Notes: generated from the sequence alone by a model not told the origin. A DNA stretch of 64,000 nucleotides from JAICJR01 sp963848495 (GCA_963848495.1 CAWKDV010000002.1:1054001-1118000); one strand, 5' to 3'. Positions 31,578 through 40,759 are shown, counted from the first letter of the stretch. A program made the numbers and translations.

Positions 31578-32389
31578 TGGCCGCCACGGCCGAGGTCGCC
31601 GCCCCGCTCCGCCGGCGCCGGCTCCACCGCCTCGAGCCGGCGGCGCTTCGCGGGGTGCTGGTCCGCGAGATCGTGAACTTCTCCTCGTTCTGGCGTTCGT
31701 CCACGTTCTCCTCGACGATCGATCCGACGATCTACCTGCTGGCGTTCGGCCTCGGCTTCGGCTCGCTCGTCAGCCACGTGGAGGGCTTCCGTTACATCGA
31801 CTTCGTCGCCACCGGCATCGTCGCCACGACGGTGCTGTTCTCGGGCGCCTTCCCCGCGATGTACGGCACGTTCGTCAAGTACCAGTTCCAGCACACCTAC
31901 GACGCGATTCTCGCGGCCCCGGTCGACACCGAGGAGCTGGTCACCGGCGAGGTGCTCTGGATCGCCGCTCGCACGGGCGTCTACGGCTGTTTCCCGATGC
32001 TGGTGGGCATGGTGTTCGGCCTCAATCCGAGCTGGGGGATGCTGCTCGTGCCGTTCATAGCGGCGCTCGCCGGCTTCGGCTGGGCGAGCACCGGCATCTT
32101 CATCGCCGCCAAGGCGAAGGCGATCGAGAGCTTCTCCTACTGGCAGAGCGGGCTGCTCACGCCGATGTTCCTCGTGGCCGGCACCTTCTTCCCGCTCTCG
32201 CGGCTGCCCACCTGGGCTCAGGTGCTCGGCAACCTCAACCCGCTCTACCACTGCGTGCAGCTCGTGCGGGACGCGGTGTTCGGCCTATGGAGCTGGAAGG
32301 ACATCGGGCACCTCGCCTTCCTGGTCGCGTTCGGGCTCGTGATGTGGCGGCTGGCGATCCGCTACATGGAGCGCAAGCTCATCCTCTGA
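31577..32389 (+). CDS. ABC-2 type permease (DrrB/NodJ-like)
   Basis: 270 residues with six membrane helices in the ABC-2 pattern: TIYLLAFGLGFGSLV, ATGIVATTVLFSGAFPAMYG, YGCFPMLVGMVFGLNP, FIAALAGFGWASTGIFIAAK, GLLTPMFLVAGTFFPLSRLP and IGHLAFLVAFGLVMWRLAIR. The NLNPLYHCVQLVRDAVFG segment is the family signature before the last helix. It pairs with the upstream ATPase. Its stop overlaps the ATG of the truncated GNAT by one base. Confidence 0.92.
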   Translation: MAATAEVAAPLRRRRLHRLEPAALRGVLVREIVNFSSFWRSSTFSSTIDPTIYLLAFGLGFGSLVSHVEGFRYIDFVATGIVATTVLFSGAFPAMYGTFVKYQFQHTYDAILAAPVDTEELVTGEVLWIAARTGVYGCFPMLVGMVFGLNPSWGMLLVPFIAALAGFGWASTGIFIAAKAKAIESFSYWQSGLLTPMFLVAGTFFPLSRLPTWAQVLGNLNPLYHCVQLVRDAVFGLWSWKDIGHLAFLVAFGLVMWRLAIRYMERKLIL

Positions 32390-32895
32390 TGCTCGCCATC
32401 GAGCGCGGCTCGGCCGCCGACCTCGACTCGCTCGAGCCGCTCTGGCTCGCCATCCACCGCGCGCACGCCGCGTCGATGCCGGAGCTCGCGCCGTACGTGG
32501 GCGACGACGAGAGCTGGAGCGCGCGCCGGGCCCTGTACGAGTCGCTGCTTGCCAAGCCGGACACCTGCCTGCTGCTGGCGCGGGTCGACGGCGAGCTCAT
32601 CGGCTACGTGCTCGCCCACGTCATGAGCGGCGAGGACAGCTGGACGCCCGACACCTGGCGCACCGGGGAGCGGATCGCCGAGATCGAGTCGCTCGGGGTC
32701 CTGCCGGCCCAGCGCGGCGCGGGCATCGGCTCCGCGCTGATGGACGGGGTCGACGCCGAGCTCGAGTCGCTCGGCGTCGACGACGTGATCGTGGGCGTGC
32801 TGCCGGGCAACGCCGGAGGCACAGGTAGCCAGGCGCGGCCTGGGGATCGCCCCAGTAGCCCGGGCAGGCGAGGGTGGCGGGGGCGCCCTGCTTGA
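32389..32895 (+). CDS. GNAT acetyltransferase, 3' end replaced
   Basis: 168 residues. The first 142 are a normal GNAT: RGSAADLDSLEPLWLAIHRA, then RIAEIESLGVLPAQRGAGIG with the RGxGxG acetyl-CoA loop, and VDDVIVGVLPGNAGG. The expected AxxFYxxxGF strand-helix is missing. From about position 32815 the sequence becomes the antisense of another broken gene, giving a meaningless Gly/Arg/Pro-rich tail. The enzyme core lacks its last strands and may be inactive. It is translationally linked to the ABC permease. Confidence 0.7.
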   Translation: MLAIERGSAADLDSLEPLWLAIHRAHAASMPELAPYVGDDESWSARRALYESLLAKPDTCLLLARVDGELIGYVLAHVMSGEDSWTPDTWRTGERIAEIESLGVLPAQRGAGIGSALMDGVDAELESLGVDDVIVGVLPGNAGGTGSQARPGDRPSSPGRRGWRGRPA

Positions 32896-33299
32896 TGACC
32901 CTGTACAGCGGAGCCGCCTTCAGCGCGAAGTCGAAAGAGATCGCGTCGCGGGCAGGCATGCCGGCGCCGGTGCCCGTCCCGTATGCCTGGAACTCGCCAC
33001 GGATGGTCTTGCCGCTCGGCAGCTCCTGTGTGAACAGGCCGGCCGGGCCGGTCGCTCCGGTGGCGCCCTTGGCACCGGGGTCGCCCTTCGGCCCACGGTC
33101 GCCCTTGGGTCCGCGGTCGCCCTTCGCTCCGGCTCCGCCGGCCGAGCCTTTGAACAGCGCCACGGTGGAGGGGGAGAGCTTCGACGGGCGCACCGCGCCC
33201 TTCTTGCAGCAGGTAGCTCACGCCTCCGAGCGACACGCCGAGGGAGATGCAGGCCAGGACCATGGCCGGTGACGGGAGGCGCTTCGCACGTGAGTTCAT
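32816..33299 (-). pseudogene. Exported collagen-like protein, decayed at both ends
   Basis: An N-terminal signal/anchor (PAMVLACISLGVSLGGVSY) is followed by a frame change and apparent loss of about 15 residues near 33220. Then VRPSKLSPSTVALFKG and Gly-X-Y repeats (GDRGPKGDRGPKGDPGAKG and GATGATGPAG) follow, and a beta-rich domain ending abruptly at GDPQAAPGYLCL near 32816. There it fuses to the antisense of the GNAT gene. Similar surface proteins with a short collagen-like stretch are frequent in Thermoleophilia. Loss at the 3' end, together with the GNAT's, implies one deletion covering both convergent ends. Confidence 0.65.
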
Positions 33300-33399
33300 A
33301 CGCGCCATGCTCGTCGAGCGACGCGCCGCCAACTGTGGGGCTGCCAGGCGGCGCCGCTGCGGAGTTCCGATGGCGCGCTTGCGGAGACCCGAAGGGTCC

Positions 33400-33933
33400 C
33401 TACGCTCGCTCGAGTATCTGCGCGATCAGGCCGCTCTTGGCCTCCGCGTACTCGTTCATGTCGTCCCAATCGCGCTCGGCCAGCTCACGCTTCAGCCGCT
33501 CGTAGGCCGCGCGGTCCTCGGGCGAGGAGCACAGGCGGTCGCGGAAGCGCAGATGGCGCTCCACCTCCGGCCCATCAGGCCACAGGTGCACATGCACGTC
33601 ACCTTGGGGCGTCCTGAACATCCGGTGGCCCGGCTCGCGCACACGCAGCACGTACCCCGCCTGCTCGAGCGGCCCAACCAAGGCCTCATCCTCCGGATCG
33701 GAGACAACCACCATCACATCGACGATCGGCTTCGCAGCGAGCCCGGGCACCGCGGTCGAGCCGATGTGCTCGATCGACAGCGCGGAGGCGCCGAGCGTGG
33801 AACGCAGACGCTCGCGCTCACTCGAGAACCGACCGACCCAGGCCGGGTCATACGGAACGATCCGAACAGAGACCCGCTCCCTGCCACCAACCAAAATCGC
33901 ATCGAGCCGCTCACTCAGCTTGCGAGGATCCAC
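33400..33933 (-). CDS. GrpB/UPF0157-family nucleotidyltransferase-like protein
   Basis: 177 residues from a GTG with AGGA about seven bases before it; the frame is open further upstream without clear homology. VRIVPYDPAWVGRFSSERER, then SIEHIGSTAVPGLAAKPIVD (the conserved GSTAVPGLxAKPxxD motif), and HRMFRTPQGDVHVHLWPDG are all typical of GrpB proteins. The family has a nucleotidyltransferase fold and is sometimes fused to dephospho-CoA kinase; its reaction is not established. The 190 bp between it and sufB hold nothing I can identify. Confidence 0.85.
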   Translation of the reverse strand: MDPRKLSERLDAILVGGRERVSVRIVPYDPAWVGRFSSERERLRSTLGASALSIEHIGSTAVPGLAAKPIVDVMVVVSDPEDEALVGPLEQAGYVLRVREPGHRMFRTPQGDVHVHLWPDGPEVERHLRFRDRLCSSPEDRAAYERLKRELAERDWDDMNEYAEAKSGLIAQILERA

Positions 33934-34126
33934 GGGCAAATCCTGACGCAGCACCCGCGGGTGGCGGCGGTGGCGAACTTCAGCGAGCCCCGCCGGCCGC
34001 GGGCGGAAGTGACGCCCACCAACCCAAGAACTGAGCGCCACCCACGAGGGGGGCGTCACGAGAGCCCGAGGCGGGGCGAGCTGAAGGCGCGACCGCCGAC
34101 AGGACCCGCGGCCGCGCGGTCAGTCC

Positions 34127-35527
34127 CTAGCCGATAGACCCCACCATCTCAAGCTGAATGAGCCGGTTCAGCTCGACCGCGTACTCCATCGGCAGCTCCT
34201 TCGTAACCGGCTCAATGAACCCGTTCACGATCATCGCCGCCGCCTCCTCCTCGGAGAGCCCGCGGGACTGCAGGTAGAACATCTGCTCGTCCGAGATCTT
34301 CCCGACGACCGCCTCGTGGGCGACCGTGACGTGCGGGTTCTGGATCTGGATGTCGGGCCACGTGTCGGAGCGCGAGCGCTCGTCCATCATCAGGCCGTCG
34401 CACTGCACGCGCGCCTTGGAGCCCTGCGAGTTGTGGCCCATGCGCACGAGGCCGCGGTAGCCCATGATCCCGCCGTCCTTGGAGATCGACTTGGCGAGGA
34501 TGTTCGAGGTGGTGTTCGGCGCCAGGTGCATGACCTTCGCGCCGGTGTCCTTCCAGACGTCGCCGCTGGCCACGCCGACGTTGAGGTGGTCGGCCCGCGC
34601 GCCCTCGCCGAGCAGGAACGAGCCCGGGTAGAGCATCACGACCTTGGCGCCCATCGAGCCGCCGACCCACTCGACCGTGCCGTGGGCGTCCACGACCGCA
34701 CGCTTGGTGTTGAGGTTGTAGACGTCCTTGGACCAGTTCTGGACGGTGGTGTAGCGCGCCTTGGCGCCCTCCTTGACGAAGATCTCGACCACGGCCGAGT
34801 GCATCGAGTTGACGCTGTAGGTCTGCGCCGTGCAGCCCTCGATGTAGTTAACGTCGGAGCCCTCGTCGGCGATGATCAGCGTGTGCTCGAAGGTGCCCTC
34901 GCCCGAGCCCTCCATGCGGAAGTAGGCCTGGAGCGGGAGGTCGACCTTCACGCCCTTGGGCACGTACAGGAACGAGCCGCCGGACCAGATCGCGCCGTGC
35001 AGCGCCGAGAACTTGTTGTCCTGCGGCGGCACGCACTTGGTCATGAAGTAGGGCTCGACCAGCTCGGGGTACTGGGTCACGGCCGTGTCCATCGAGCAGA
35101 AGAGGATCCCGAGGTCGGCGTACTCCTTCTTCAGCCCCTCGTAGACGGGCTCCTGGCGCCAGATCCCGACGACGCCCGCGAGGTGCTCGCGCTCGGCCTG
35201 AGGGATTCCGAGGGCCTCGTAGGTGTCCTTCATCTCCTTGGGGACGTCGTCCCAGCTGTTGTAGCGGCCCGCGGTGGGCGGGGAGTACAGGACGAGGTCG
35301 TCGAAGTTGAGCCCTGAGAGGTCGACGCCCCAGGTGGGGATGGGCTTGCGCTGGAAGATCTCGAGCGACTTGAGGCGCTTCTTCAACATCCACTCGGGCT
35401 CGCCCTTGATCTTCGACATCTCTTCCACGACCTCGCGGGAGATGCCCTTCTTCGCGACGAGCTGACCCTGCTCGTCCTCGGCGATCGGGCTCTGCTTCGG
35501 GATGCGGGTCTTGTCAGTGGAAGCCAT
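34127..35527 (-). CDS. sufB: Fe-S cluster assembly scaffold protein SufB
   Basis: 466 residues, full length for SufB. Family signatures include YNSWDDVPKEMKDTYEALGI near residue 90, SGGSFLYVPKGVKVDLPLQA, IIADEGSDVNYIEGCTAQTY and the C-terminal MIVNGFIEPVTKELPMEYA. With SufC and SufD it forms the SufBC2D complex on which [Fe-S] clusters are built from sulfur delivered by SufS-SufU. It is separated from the rest of the suf genes by 5.3 kb, with its own ribosome site (GAGGG) and upstream gap, so it needs its own promoter. Confidence 0.97.
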   Translation of the reverse strand: MASTDKTRIPKQSPIAEDEQGQLVAKKGISREVVEEMSKIKGEPEWMLKKRLKSLEIFQRKPIPTWGVDLSGLNFDDLVLYSPPTAGRYNSWDDVPKEMKDTYEALGIPQAEREHLAGVVGIWRQEPVYEGLKKEYADLGILFCSMDTAVTQYPELVEPYFMTKCVPPQDNKFSALHGAIWSGGSFLYVPKGVKVDLPLQAYFRMEGSGEGTFEHTLIIADEGSDVNYIEGCTAQTYSVNSMHSAVVEIFVKEGAKARYTTVQNWSKDVYNLNTKRAVVDAHGTVEWVGGSMGAKVVMLYPGSFLLGEGARADHLNVGVASGDVWKDTGAKVMHLAPNTTSNILAKSISKDGGIMGYRGLVRMGHNSQGSKARVQCDGLMMDERSRSDTWPDIQIQNPHVTVAHEAVVGKISDEQMFYLQSRGLSEEEAAAMIVNGFIEPVTKELPMEYAVELNRLIQLEMVGSIG

Positions 35528-35607
35528 CTAATCCCTCGTAACGAAGTCGGATATCGATCTGGGAGTCTAGCGATCGGACCAGTCCGACCGCCCGCCCGGA
35601 AGGTCCG

Positions 35608-37008
35608 CTAGGAGACGCTTCTGGCGGGCTCGAGAGCGGCCTCGACCGGCACTCCAGCACGTACCCGGCCGAGCCCCAGCGCAACCAGCGCGGCCGACGC
35701 CGAGGCCAGCGCCATCAGCGCATAGGCGCGGTGGAACGTGTGCAGGGCATCCGCGCGCGTGGCCCCGTCGAGGACGGCGATCAGGACCGACACGCCCAGC
35801 ACCGCGCCGACCTGCCTGAAGCAGGCGAGGATCGCACTGCCGGTGGCGAAGCGGGCCGGCTGCAGCCCGGCGACCGCCGCGCTGCTGAAGCCCGCGAACG
35901 TCGTGCCCACGCCGGTGCCGGTGAGGATGGTGGCGGGCAGGTAGTCGCGCACGTAGTTGACCTCGTGCCCCAGGCTGAGCGCGAACAGGAGGCAGCCGGT
36001 GGCGAACAGCAGCGGGCCGACGACCGTGATCACGCGCTGGCCGTAGCGGTCGGCGATCCGGCCGGCCACTGCCGCGGACACGGCGGCCATCAGCGGCCCC
36101 GGCGTGACGGCGAAGCCCGCCTTCAGCACCGAGTAGCCCCAGACCTGGGTGAGGAAGAGGATGTTGCCGAGCAGGAGCGCGTAGAACGCGAGCGAGAACA
36201 GGAACGTGCCGCTCACCGACACCGCGAAGGCGCGCACGCGGAACAGCTCGAGGTCCACCGCCGGCGCCCGGTGCCGCGCCGAGCGCACCACCAGCCCGGC
36301 GAGGAACACGGCGGCGGCCACCAGTGAGCCGACGACGCCGGGGCTCGACCAGCCCCAGTCCGGCCCCTTGACGATGCCCAGCGAGAGCGCCGCCACACCG
36401 AGCGTGAGGAGCACCGCGCCCAGCGCGTCGGGCAGCACGCCGCCCTCCTGCTTCTGCTCGCGCAGCAGCCGGCGCGCCGGGATCAGCGCCGCCAGGCCGA
36501 TCGGGATGTTCACGAAGAACACGAGCCGCCAGTCGGTGGCGTGGACGAGCACGCCGCCGAGCGAGGGCCCGGTCGCCGCGGCCACCGCGCCGGTGGCTCC
36601 CCAGAGCGCGGTGGCGGTGGAGCGCTGCTCGATCGGGAACTCGGGCAGCAGCAGGCCGAGCGAGGTGGGGACGAGGATCGCGCCGCCGGCGGCCTGGATC
36701 ACGCGCGCGCCGACCAGAACCGGCACTGAGCCGGCGAGGCCGCAGAGCGCCGACGCTGCCAGGAAGGTGATGAGGCCGATGAAGAACATCCGCCGCCGCC
36801 CGACCACGTCCGCAAGCCGCCCGGCCGGCACGAGCAGCGCCGCGAAGACGATGTTGTAGGCGTTGAGCACCCAGGACAACCCGGAGAGCGAGCTGTCGGG
36901 GAACGAGGCGCGGATGTCCGGGAAGGCGATGTTCACGATGGTCACGTCGAGGAAGCCCATGAACACCGCCACGGAGGTGACGAGCAGGACCTTCCAGCGG
37001 CGCTCCAT
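35608..37008 (-). CDS. MFS efflux transporter, DHA2 (14-helix) family
   Basis: 466 residues. The first helix, VLLVTSVAVFMGFLDVTIVN, contains the DxTIVN motif of EmrB/QacA-type drug:proton antiporters. Motif A is LVPAGRLADVVGRRRMFFIG, and motif C is ATGPSLGGVLVHATDWRLVF. Fourteen hydrophobic segments can be counted. The gene lies 3 bp after the thioesterase, so the two are co-transcribed, probably under the HxlR-type regulator encoded divergently. A substrate such as a drug or aromatic compound is inferred from the regulator type. Confidence 0.92.
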   Translation of the reverse strand: MERRWKVLLVTSVAVFMGFLDVTIVNIAFPDIRASFPDSSLSGLSWVLNAYNIVFAALLVPAGRLADVVGRRRMFFIGLITFLAASALCGLAGSVPVLVGARVIQAAGGAILVPTSLGLLLPEFPIEQRSTATALWGATGAVAAATGPSLGGVLVHATDWRLVFFVNIPIGLAALIPARRLLREQKQEGGVLPDALGAVLLTLGVAALSLGIVKGPDWGWSSPGVVGSLVAAAVFLAGLVVRSARHRAPAVDLELFRVRAFAVSVSGTFLFSLAFYALLLGNILFLTQVWGYSVLKAGFAVTPGPLMAAVSAAVAGRIADRYGQRVITVVGPLLFATGCLLFALSLGHEVNYVRDYLPATILTGTGVGTTFAGFSSAAVAGLQPARFATGSAILACFRQVGAVLGVSVLIAVLDGATRADALHTFHRAYALMALASASAALVALGLGRVRAGVPVEAALEPARSVS

Positions 37009-37011
37009 CGG

Positions 37012-37641
37012 CTAGGCCTGCTCGCCCAGGATGAGCAGGGTGGCGCTGCCGTGCGCGAGCAGCTTGCCGGTGCGGGCCGAGAACACACGCCCCTCGGCGG
37101 TGGCGACCCGCCGGCCGGCGTGCACGACCACGCCCTCGGCGAGCACCCGGCCGGTGTCCATCGTCACCGGGCGCACGTAGTTCACCTTGAGGTCGAGCGA
37201 GGTGTAGCCGGTGTCGGCGGACTGGAGCGTCTCCACGGCGCAGCCCATCACCGAGTCGAGCAGCGTGGCGACGAAGCCGCCGTGCACCACGCCGATCGGG
37301 TTGTAGTGCTGCTCGCCGGGCCGGCCCTCGAAGGTCGCGCGCCCGTCGCCGACCTCGACGATGTCGATGTCCATGAGCTGCGCCATCGGCGGCGGCGGGA
37401 GCTCGCCGCGCTGCATCGCCTCGAGGTACTCGCGTCCGCTCATGGTCCGGCGCATCGCCACGCCCGCGAGCGGGTCCTCCCAGGTGATCGTGCGCGTGCG
37501 CTCAGGCTTGGCGGGCTGGGCCGGGGCGAGAGGCGCGTCGGCCGAGTAGGGCCAGGTGAGGTCAGCGACGAGCTCGTCGTCTGTGATCGAGAGCTCCTCA
37601 GGGTGCTGGAGGAATCGCTGCGGGGTGATCTCGATGGTCAT
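37012..37641 (-). CDS. PaaI-type hotdog thioesterase
   Basis: 209 residues. The ATG at 37641 is chosen because GGAGG lies six bases before it. The N-terminal 80 residues are a Pro-rich extension. The hotdog domain follows: YNPIGVVHGGFVATLLDSVM with the HGG motif, SLDLKVNYVRPVTMDTG and VVHAGRRVATAEGRVFSA. Such enzymes hydrolyse acyl- or aryl-CoA thioesters, as in phenylacetate catabolism. It heads a two-gene operon with the MFS transporter and shares a regulatory gap with the HxlR gene. Confidence 0.88.
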   Translation of the reverse strand: MTIEITPQRFLQHPEELSITDDELVADLTWPYSADAPLAPAQPAKPERTRTITWEDPLAGVAMRRTMSGREYLEAMQRGELPPPPMAQLMDIDIVEVGDGRATFEGRPGEQHYNPIGVVHGGFVATLLDSVMGCAVETLQSADTGYTSLDLKVNYVRPVTMDTGRVLAEGVVVHAGRRVATAEGRVFSARTGKLLAHGSATLLILGEQA

Positions 37642-37652
37642 AACGGCCTCCG

Positions 37653-37697
37653 TTGCTTGACGCAACCCAATATTGCAGATACCGTTGCGTCATGCAA
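37653..37697. promoter_or_regulatory. Paired palindromic operators in a divergent promoter (HxlR site)
   Basis: Two boxes of form TTGC-N5-GCAA occur: TTGCTTGACGCAA (37653-37665) and TTGCGTCATGCAA (37685-37697). Each is an inverted repeat, and together they are near-perfect reverse complements (12 of 13). They lie just upstream of the thioesterase start and 48 bp before the HxlR start, as expected for a locally acting regulator. Confidence 0.7.
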
Positions 37698-37744
37698 CTC
37701 TCATGTGACCACGCTCACTGTGCGATGCTGACGCAGGGACAGCG

Positions 37745-38206
37745 ATGCTGAAACGGGAGTACGAGGGACAGAACTGCTCGATCGCGTCCACGCTCGAGCT
37801 GATCGGGGAGCGCTGGACGCTGCTGATCCTGCGCGACGTCTTCCTGCGCGTCCGCCGCTTCGAGGACTTCCAGCGCAGCCTCGGCATCGCCCGCAACGTG
37901 CTGAGCGCGCGGCTCCAGCGGCTGTGCGACGAGGGGATCCTCGAGCGGCGCGTCTACCAGCAGCGCCCGCTGCGCTACGAGTACCGCCTCACCGAGAAGG
38001 GCATCGACCTGTGGCCGATCCTGATGATGATGATCAAGTGGGGCGACAAGTACGCGGCCGACAACGGCCCGCCGATCATCATCGAGCACAAGAACTGCGG
38101 CGGCCTGCTCGACGAGCACCTGATGTGCGACCGCTGCGGCCAGCCGCTCGGCCCGCGGGACGTCATGGCGCGCCAGGGTCCCGGCCGGACCGCGGCCGCC
38201 GCCTGA
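37745..38206 (+). CDS. HxlR-family winged-helix regulator
   Basis: 153 residues. The HxlR domain starts at CSIASTLELIGERWTLLILR (about residue 10) with the typical N-terminal cysteine. It continues FEDFQRSLGIARNVLSARLQ (recognition helix) and RPLRYEYRLTEKGIDLWPIL (wing). The C-terminal tail has NCGGLLDEHLMCDRCGQPL, with three cysteines that could bind a metal or sense oxidation. It is divergent from the thioesterase-MFS pair, with two palindromic boxes between. Control of that pair and of itself is inferred. Confidence 0.92.
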   Translation: MLKREYEGQNCSIASTLELIGERWTLLILRDVFLRVRRFEDFQRSLGIARNVLSARLQRLCDEGILERRVYQQRPLRYEYRLTEKGIDLWPILMMMIKWGDKYAADNGPPIIIEHKNCGGLLDEHLMCDRCGQPLGPRDVMARQGPGRTAAAA

Positions 38207-38239
38207 AGCCCGTCACACCCCCTCTGTAACCTGACGCTG

Positions 38240-39814
38240 GTGGAGGCGCTCGTGCGTCGCTGGCTGGTGTGGCTTGCTGTTCCGGCCGCCGCTCTATGCG
38301 GCCCCGCCGTGGCGCTCGCCAAGCCGGCGGCCATCACCGGGAAGCTGAGCAAGCCGGGCTACACCGTCATCGCGCTCGGCTACAACGGCAAGGCGGTGAG
38401 CTCGAACGCGCGCTCGTTCCGCTTGGTTCCCCGCGACACGAAGGTCACGCTCCAGCTCCGCAACGCCAGGGGCAAGTACGCGGGCCAGGTGGTGGTCGGC
38501 GGCAAGGGGTCGAGCGTCATCGTCGGCGTCAAGGCGGGCGCGAAGCTCGGCACGATCAAGATCCGCTCGGGCTACGGCAGGGCGGCCAAGGCGAAGGGCG
38601 TCGACAAGCGGCGCACCGCCCAGGCGCGCAAGGGGGTGCCGCTCGGCAACGGGCGGAACTTCGGCCTGGTCCGCTCGAAGAAGCACGCGACCGCCGGCGC
38701 CGGCCGCGACGGGGACCTCGACGGCGTGCCCGACGCCCTCGACGTCGACTCCAACGGCAACTTGGTGCTGAACAACGAGGAGGCGGCGGGCCGGAGCGCG
38801 CGGGCCGCGCAGACGGAGAACGGCTTCCAGCTCTTCTCGCAGATCGGGGCGCCGCTCGAGCGCTCGCTCAACGCCAACGGAGGCGGCGTGACCGACGCCG
38901 CCATCGACGCCCTCGTGCAGGGCTCCACCAGTCCGCCGACCTTCCAGCCGATCGGCGTCTTCCTGGATTTCTCCATCGTGCCCGGCGACCAGATCGAGCT
39001 CGACTGCGGCGGGCTGAGCTACTGCTCCAAGGGCGGGACGGGGCGCGAGCGCACCCCGGGCGGCTTCGACCCGGGACCGAGCTTCCCCGACTGCTGCGAC
39101 CAGGACGGCGACGGCTTCGGCACGATGACCGGCACCCCGGGGCCGAACGGCCAGCAGGAGATGCAGATCTACCCGCTGGCTACTGCGGCGCAGATCAACT
39201 CGGGGGACGTGCTCATCGAGCGCTCCACCTCGAACGGCGTCGAGACCGACACGCCGAGCACCCTGAACTTCGTCTTCAACACCACGCCCGCGCTGATCTC
39301 GTGGACGAGCAGCGGCGGGCAGTCCGGCAGCGTGACCTACCCGGCGAACCCCAACACGCCCGGCACCGGGCTCAGCCCGTTCCCGGTCGGGCCGGGATCG
39401 GACGGCAACATCGCGGTGACGATGACCCTCTGGCGGCCGCAGCGGCGCGCCATCGCGGGCGCCGGTGAGGGGAGCGGCTTCATCGACATCGGGCACCTGC
39501 TATGGAGCTCGCGCCTGATCCAGCAGGGAGCTCAGGGCGGCCAGGTGATCGACTGCCCGACGGGCTACTCCACCACCGATCCGAATCTGAGCGCCGCGCC
39601 GAGCTCGCCGATCGGCGGGCTCGTCGACCAATCGGCCGACGCTCTCGCCAATCCTGCGAACACGCTCACCTACACGCTCAACCTGACTGCCTGCCTCACG
39701 TCCAAGGGCGTCGCCTGGAACGTGGGCGACCCGATCCAGATGGAGATCGTGGCTCGCTCACAGACCGGGGGCGACAACTCAGCGCAGCAGGTCTTCTTCA
39801 AGCGCGTGTCGTAG
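38240..39814 (+). CDS. Secreted protein with a thrombospondin-type-3-like Ca site, function unknown
   Basis: 524 residues from a GTG; signal peptide about 1-28 (LVWLAVPAAALCGPAVALA). A beta-sandwich-like module (about 30-115) is followed by a basic linker. Then GRDGDLDGVPDALDVDSNGN (about 157-176) has the spacing of aspartates seen in type-3 thrombospondin calcium repeats, and a second Asp-rich stretch, DCCDQDGDGFGTM, is near residue 290. The remaining beta-rich part contains paired cysteines. An extracellular, calcium-stabilised surface protein is inferred; no enzyme motif is visible. It is convergent with the next gene. Confidence 0.7.
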   Translation: MEALVRRWLVWLAVPAAALCGPAVALAKPAAITGKLSKPGYTVIALGYNGKAVSSNARSFRLVPRDTKVTLQLRNARGKYAGQVVVGGKGSSVIVGVKAGAKLGTIKIRSGYGRAAKAKGVDKRRTAQARKGVPLGNGRNFGLVRSKKHATAGAGRDGDLDGVPDALDVDSNGNLVLNNEEAAGRSARAAQTENGFQLFSQIGAPLERSLNANGGGVTDAAIDALVQGSTSPPTFQPIGVFLDFSIVPGDQIELDCGGLSYCSKGGTGRERTPGGFDPGPSFPDCCDQDGDGFGTMTGTPGPNGQQEMQIYPLATAAQINSGDVLIERSTSNGVETDTPSTLNFVFNTTPALISWTSSGGQSGSVTYPANPNTPGTGLSPFPVGPGSDGNIAVTMTLWRPQRRAIAGAGEGSGFIDIGHLLWSSRLIQQGAQGGQVIDCPTGYSTTDPNLSAAPSSPIGGLVDQSADALANPANTLTYTLNLTACLTSKGVAWNVGDPIQMEIVARSQTGGDNSAQQVFFKRVS

Positions 39815-39817
39815 CCG

Positions 39818-40759
39818 TCAGCCCTTCACGTTGATGCTCACCGCGCTGCTGATGCCCGGGAAGTAGGCGCCGCCCGCCGACTGCACGAGCGCCCGGTACG
39901 TGCCGCTGCGCTTGATGCGCAGGCGGCGCGAGTATCTCGAGCTGGCGGAGCTGTGGTGGCTCAGCGTGGTGTGCGCCACGGTCCTGAAAGTGCCGTTGCG
40001 GGCGCGCTTCTGGATCTTGACGACCAGGCCGTCCTGCGCCGGCAGCACCGTGCCGGACATCCGCAGCAGGTGACCCTTGCGCACGCTCGTGTGCGTGTGG
40101 AACGAGATCAGCGACGAGACGTTCATCGTGGCGATCGCGCTGGTCGTGGCCGGTGTGGTGGTGGCCTTGACCTCGAACTGCGTCGTGACCTGGGCCGCCG
40201 TGAACGGGAAGGCGAAGGTGCCGTCCCTGTTGCTGATCACCGAGTTCCCGACCTTGGCGAAGGCAGCCGTGAAGGGGAACGGCCGCCCCAGCAGGGTCAC
40301 GGTGGCGCCCGCGGCGCCCGTGCCCACCAGCTGGCCCGAGATCGTGAACGGCGCGCTGAACGTCGGCGGGTTCGGCGTGAAGGCGAGCGCGGTGCTCGGC
40401 TTCGAGGTCACGAACGACTTGTCCGCACCGCGGGTCGTGCCCGCGCTGCTCGTGGCGACCACCCTGAAGTGGTAGCGGGTGCTCGACTTGAGGCCCGTGA
40501 GGCCGGCGGCGACCGGCACGGCGCTCGTGCCCTGCCCGGCGTTCTGGGCGGTCGTCGCCTTGCCGTACTTCGTCGTCGTGCCGAACTGGAAGCGGATGGT
40601 GGTGGAGTGCCCGTTGGGGGTCACGACTCCGTTCACCTGCGCTCCGAGCGGACCGATGTTCGTGGCCGGCGAGGTCTGCGCCGACGGCGGCGTGGCCGCG
40701 TAGGCGGGTACGGCAAGAACTGCAAACGACAAGAGCAATGCTGGGACAAGGCGTCTCAT
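39818..40759 (-). CDS. Secreted fibronectin type III-like protein
   Basis: 313 residues. AAGGAGG stands just before the ATG at 40759. The signal peptide is LVPALLLSFAVLAVPAYA. Residues about 25-120 are a fibronectin-III-like domain (NGHSTTIRFQFGTTTKYG, then TRYHFRVVATSSAGTTRG). A second Ig-like domain (about 125-225) and a third beta domain rich in basic residues and Ser/His follow, ending ISSAVSINVKG. No catalytic motif is seen. A wall- or matrix-binding surface role is likely. Confidence 0.7.
   Translation of the reverse strand: MRRLVPALLLSFAVLAVPAYAATPPSAQTSPATNIGPLGAQVNGVVTPNGHSTTIRFQFGTTTKYGKATTAQNAGQGTSAVPVAAGLTGLKSSTRYHFRVVATSSAGTTRGADKSFVTSKPSTALAFTPNPPTFSAPFTISGQLVGTGAAGATVTLLGRPFPFTAAFAKVGNSVISNRDGTFAFPFTAAQVTTQFEVKATTTPATTSAIATMNVSSLISFHTHTSVRKGHLLRMSGTVLPAQDGLVVKIQKRARNGTFRTVAHTTLSHHSSASSRYSRRLRIKRSGTYRALVQSAGGAYFPGISSAVSINVKG

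Noticed and set aside
34060..34126. A small gene between the GrpB-family gene and sufB
   Set aside because: Only short Arg/Pro-rich frames without a ribosome site were seen.
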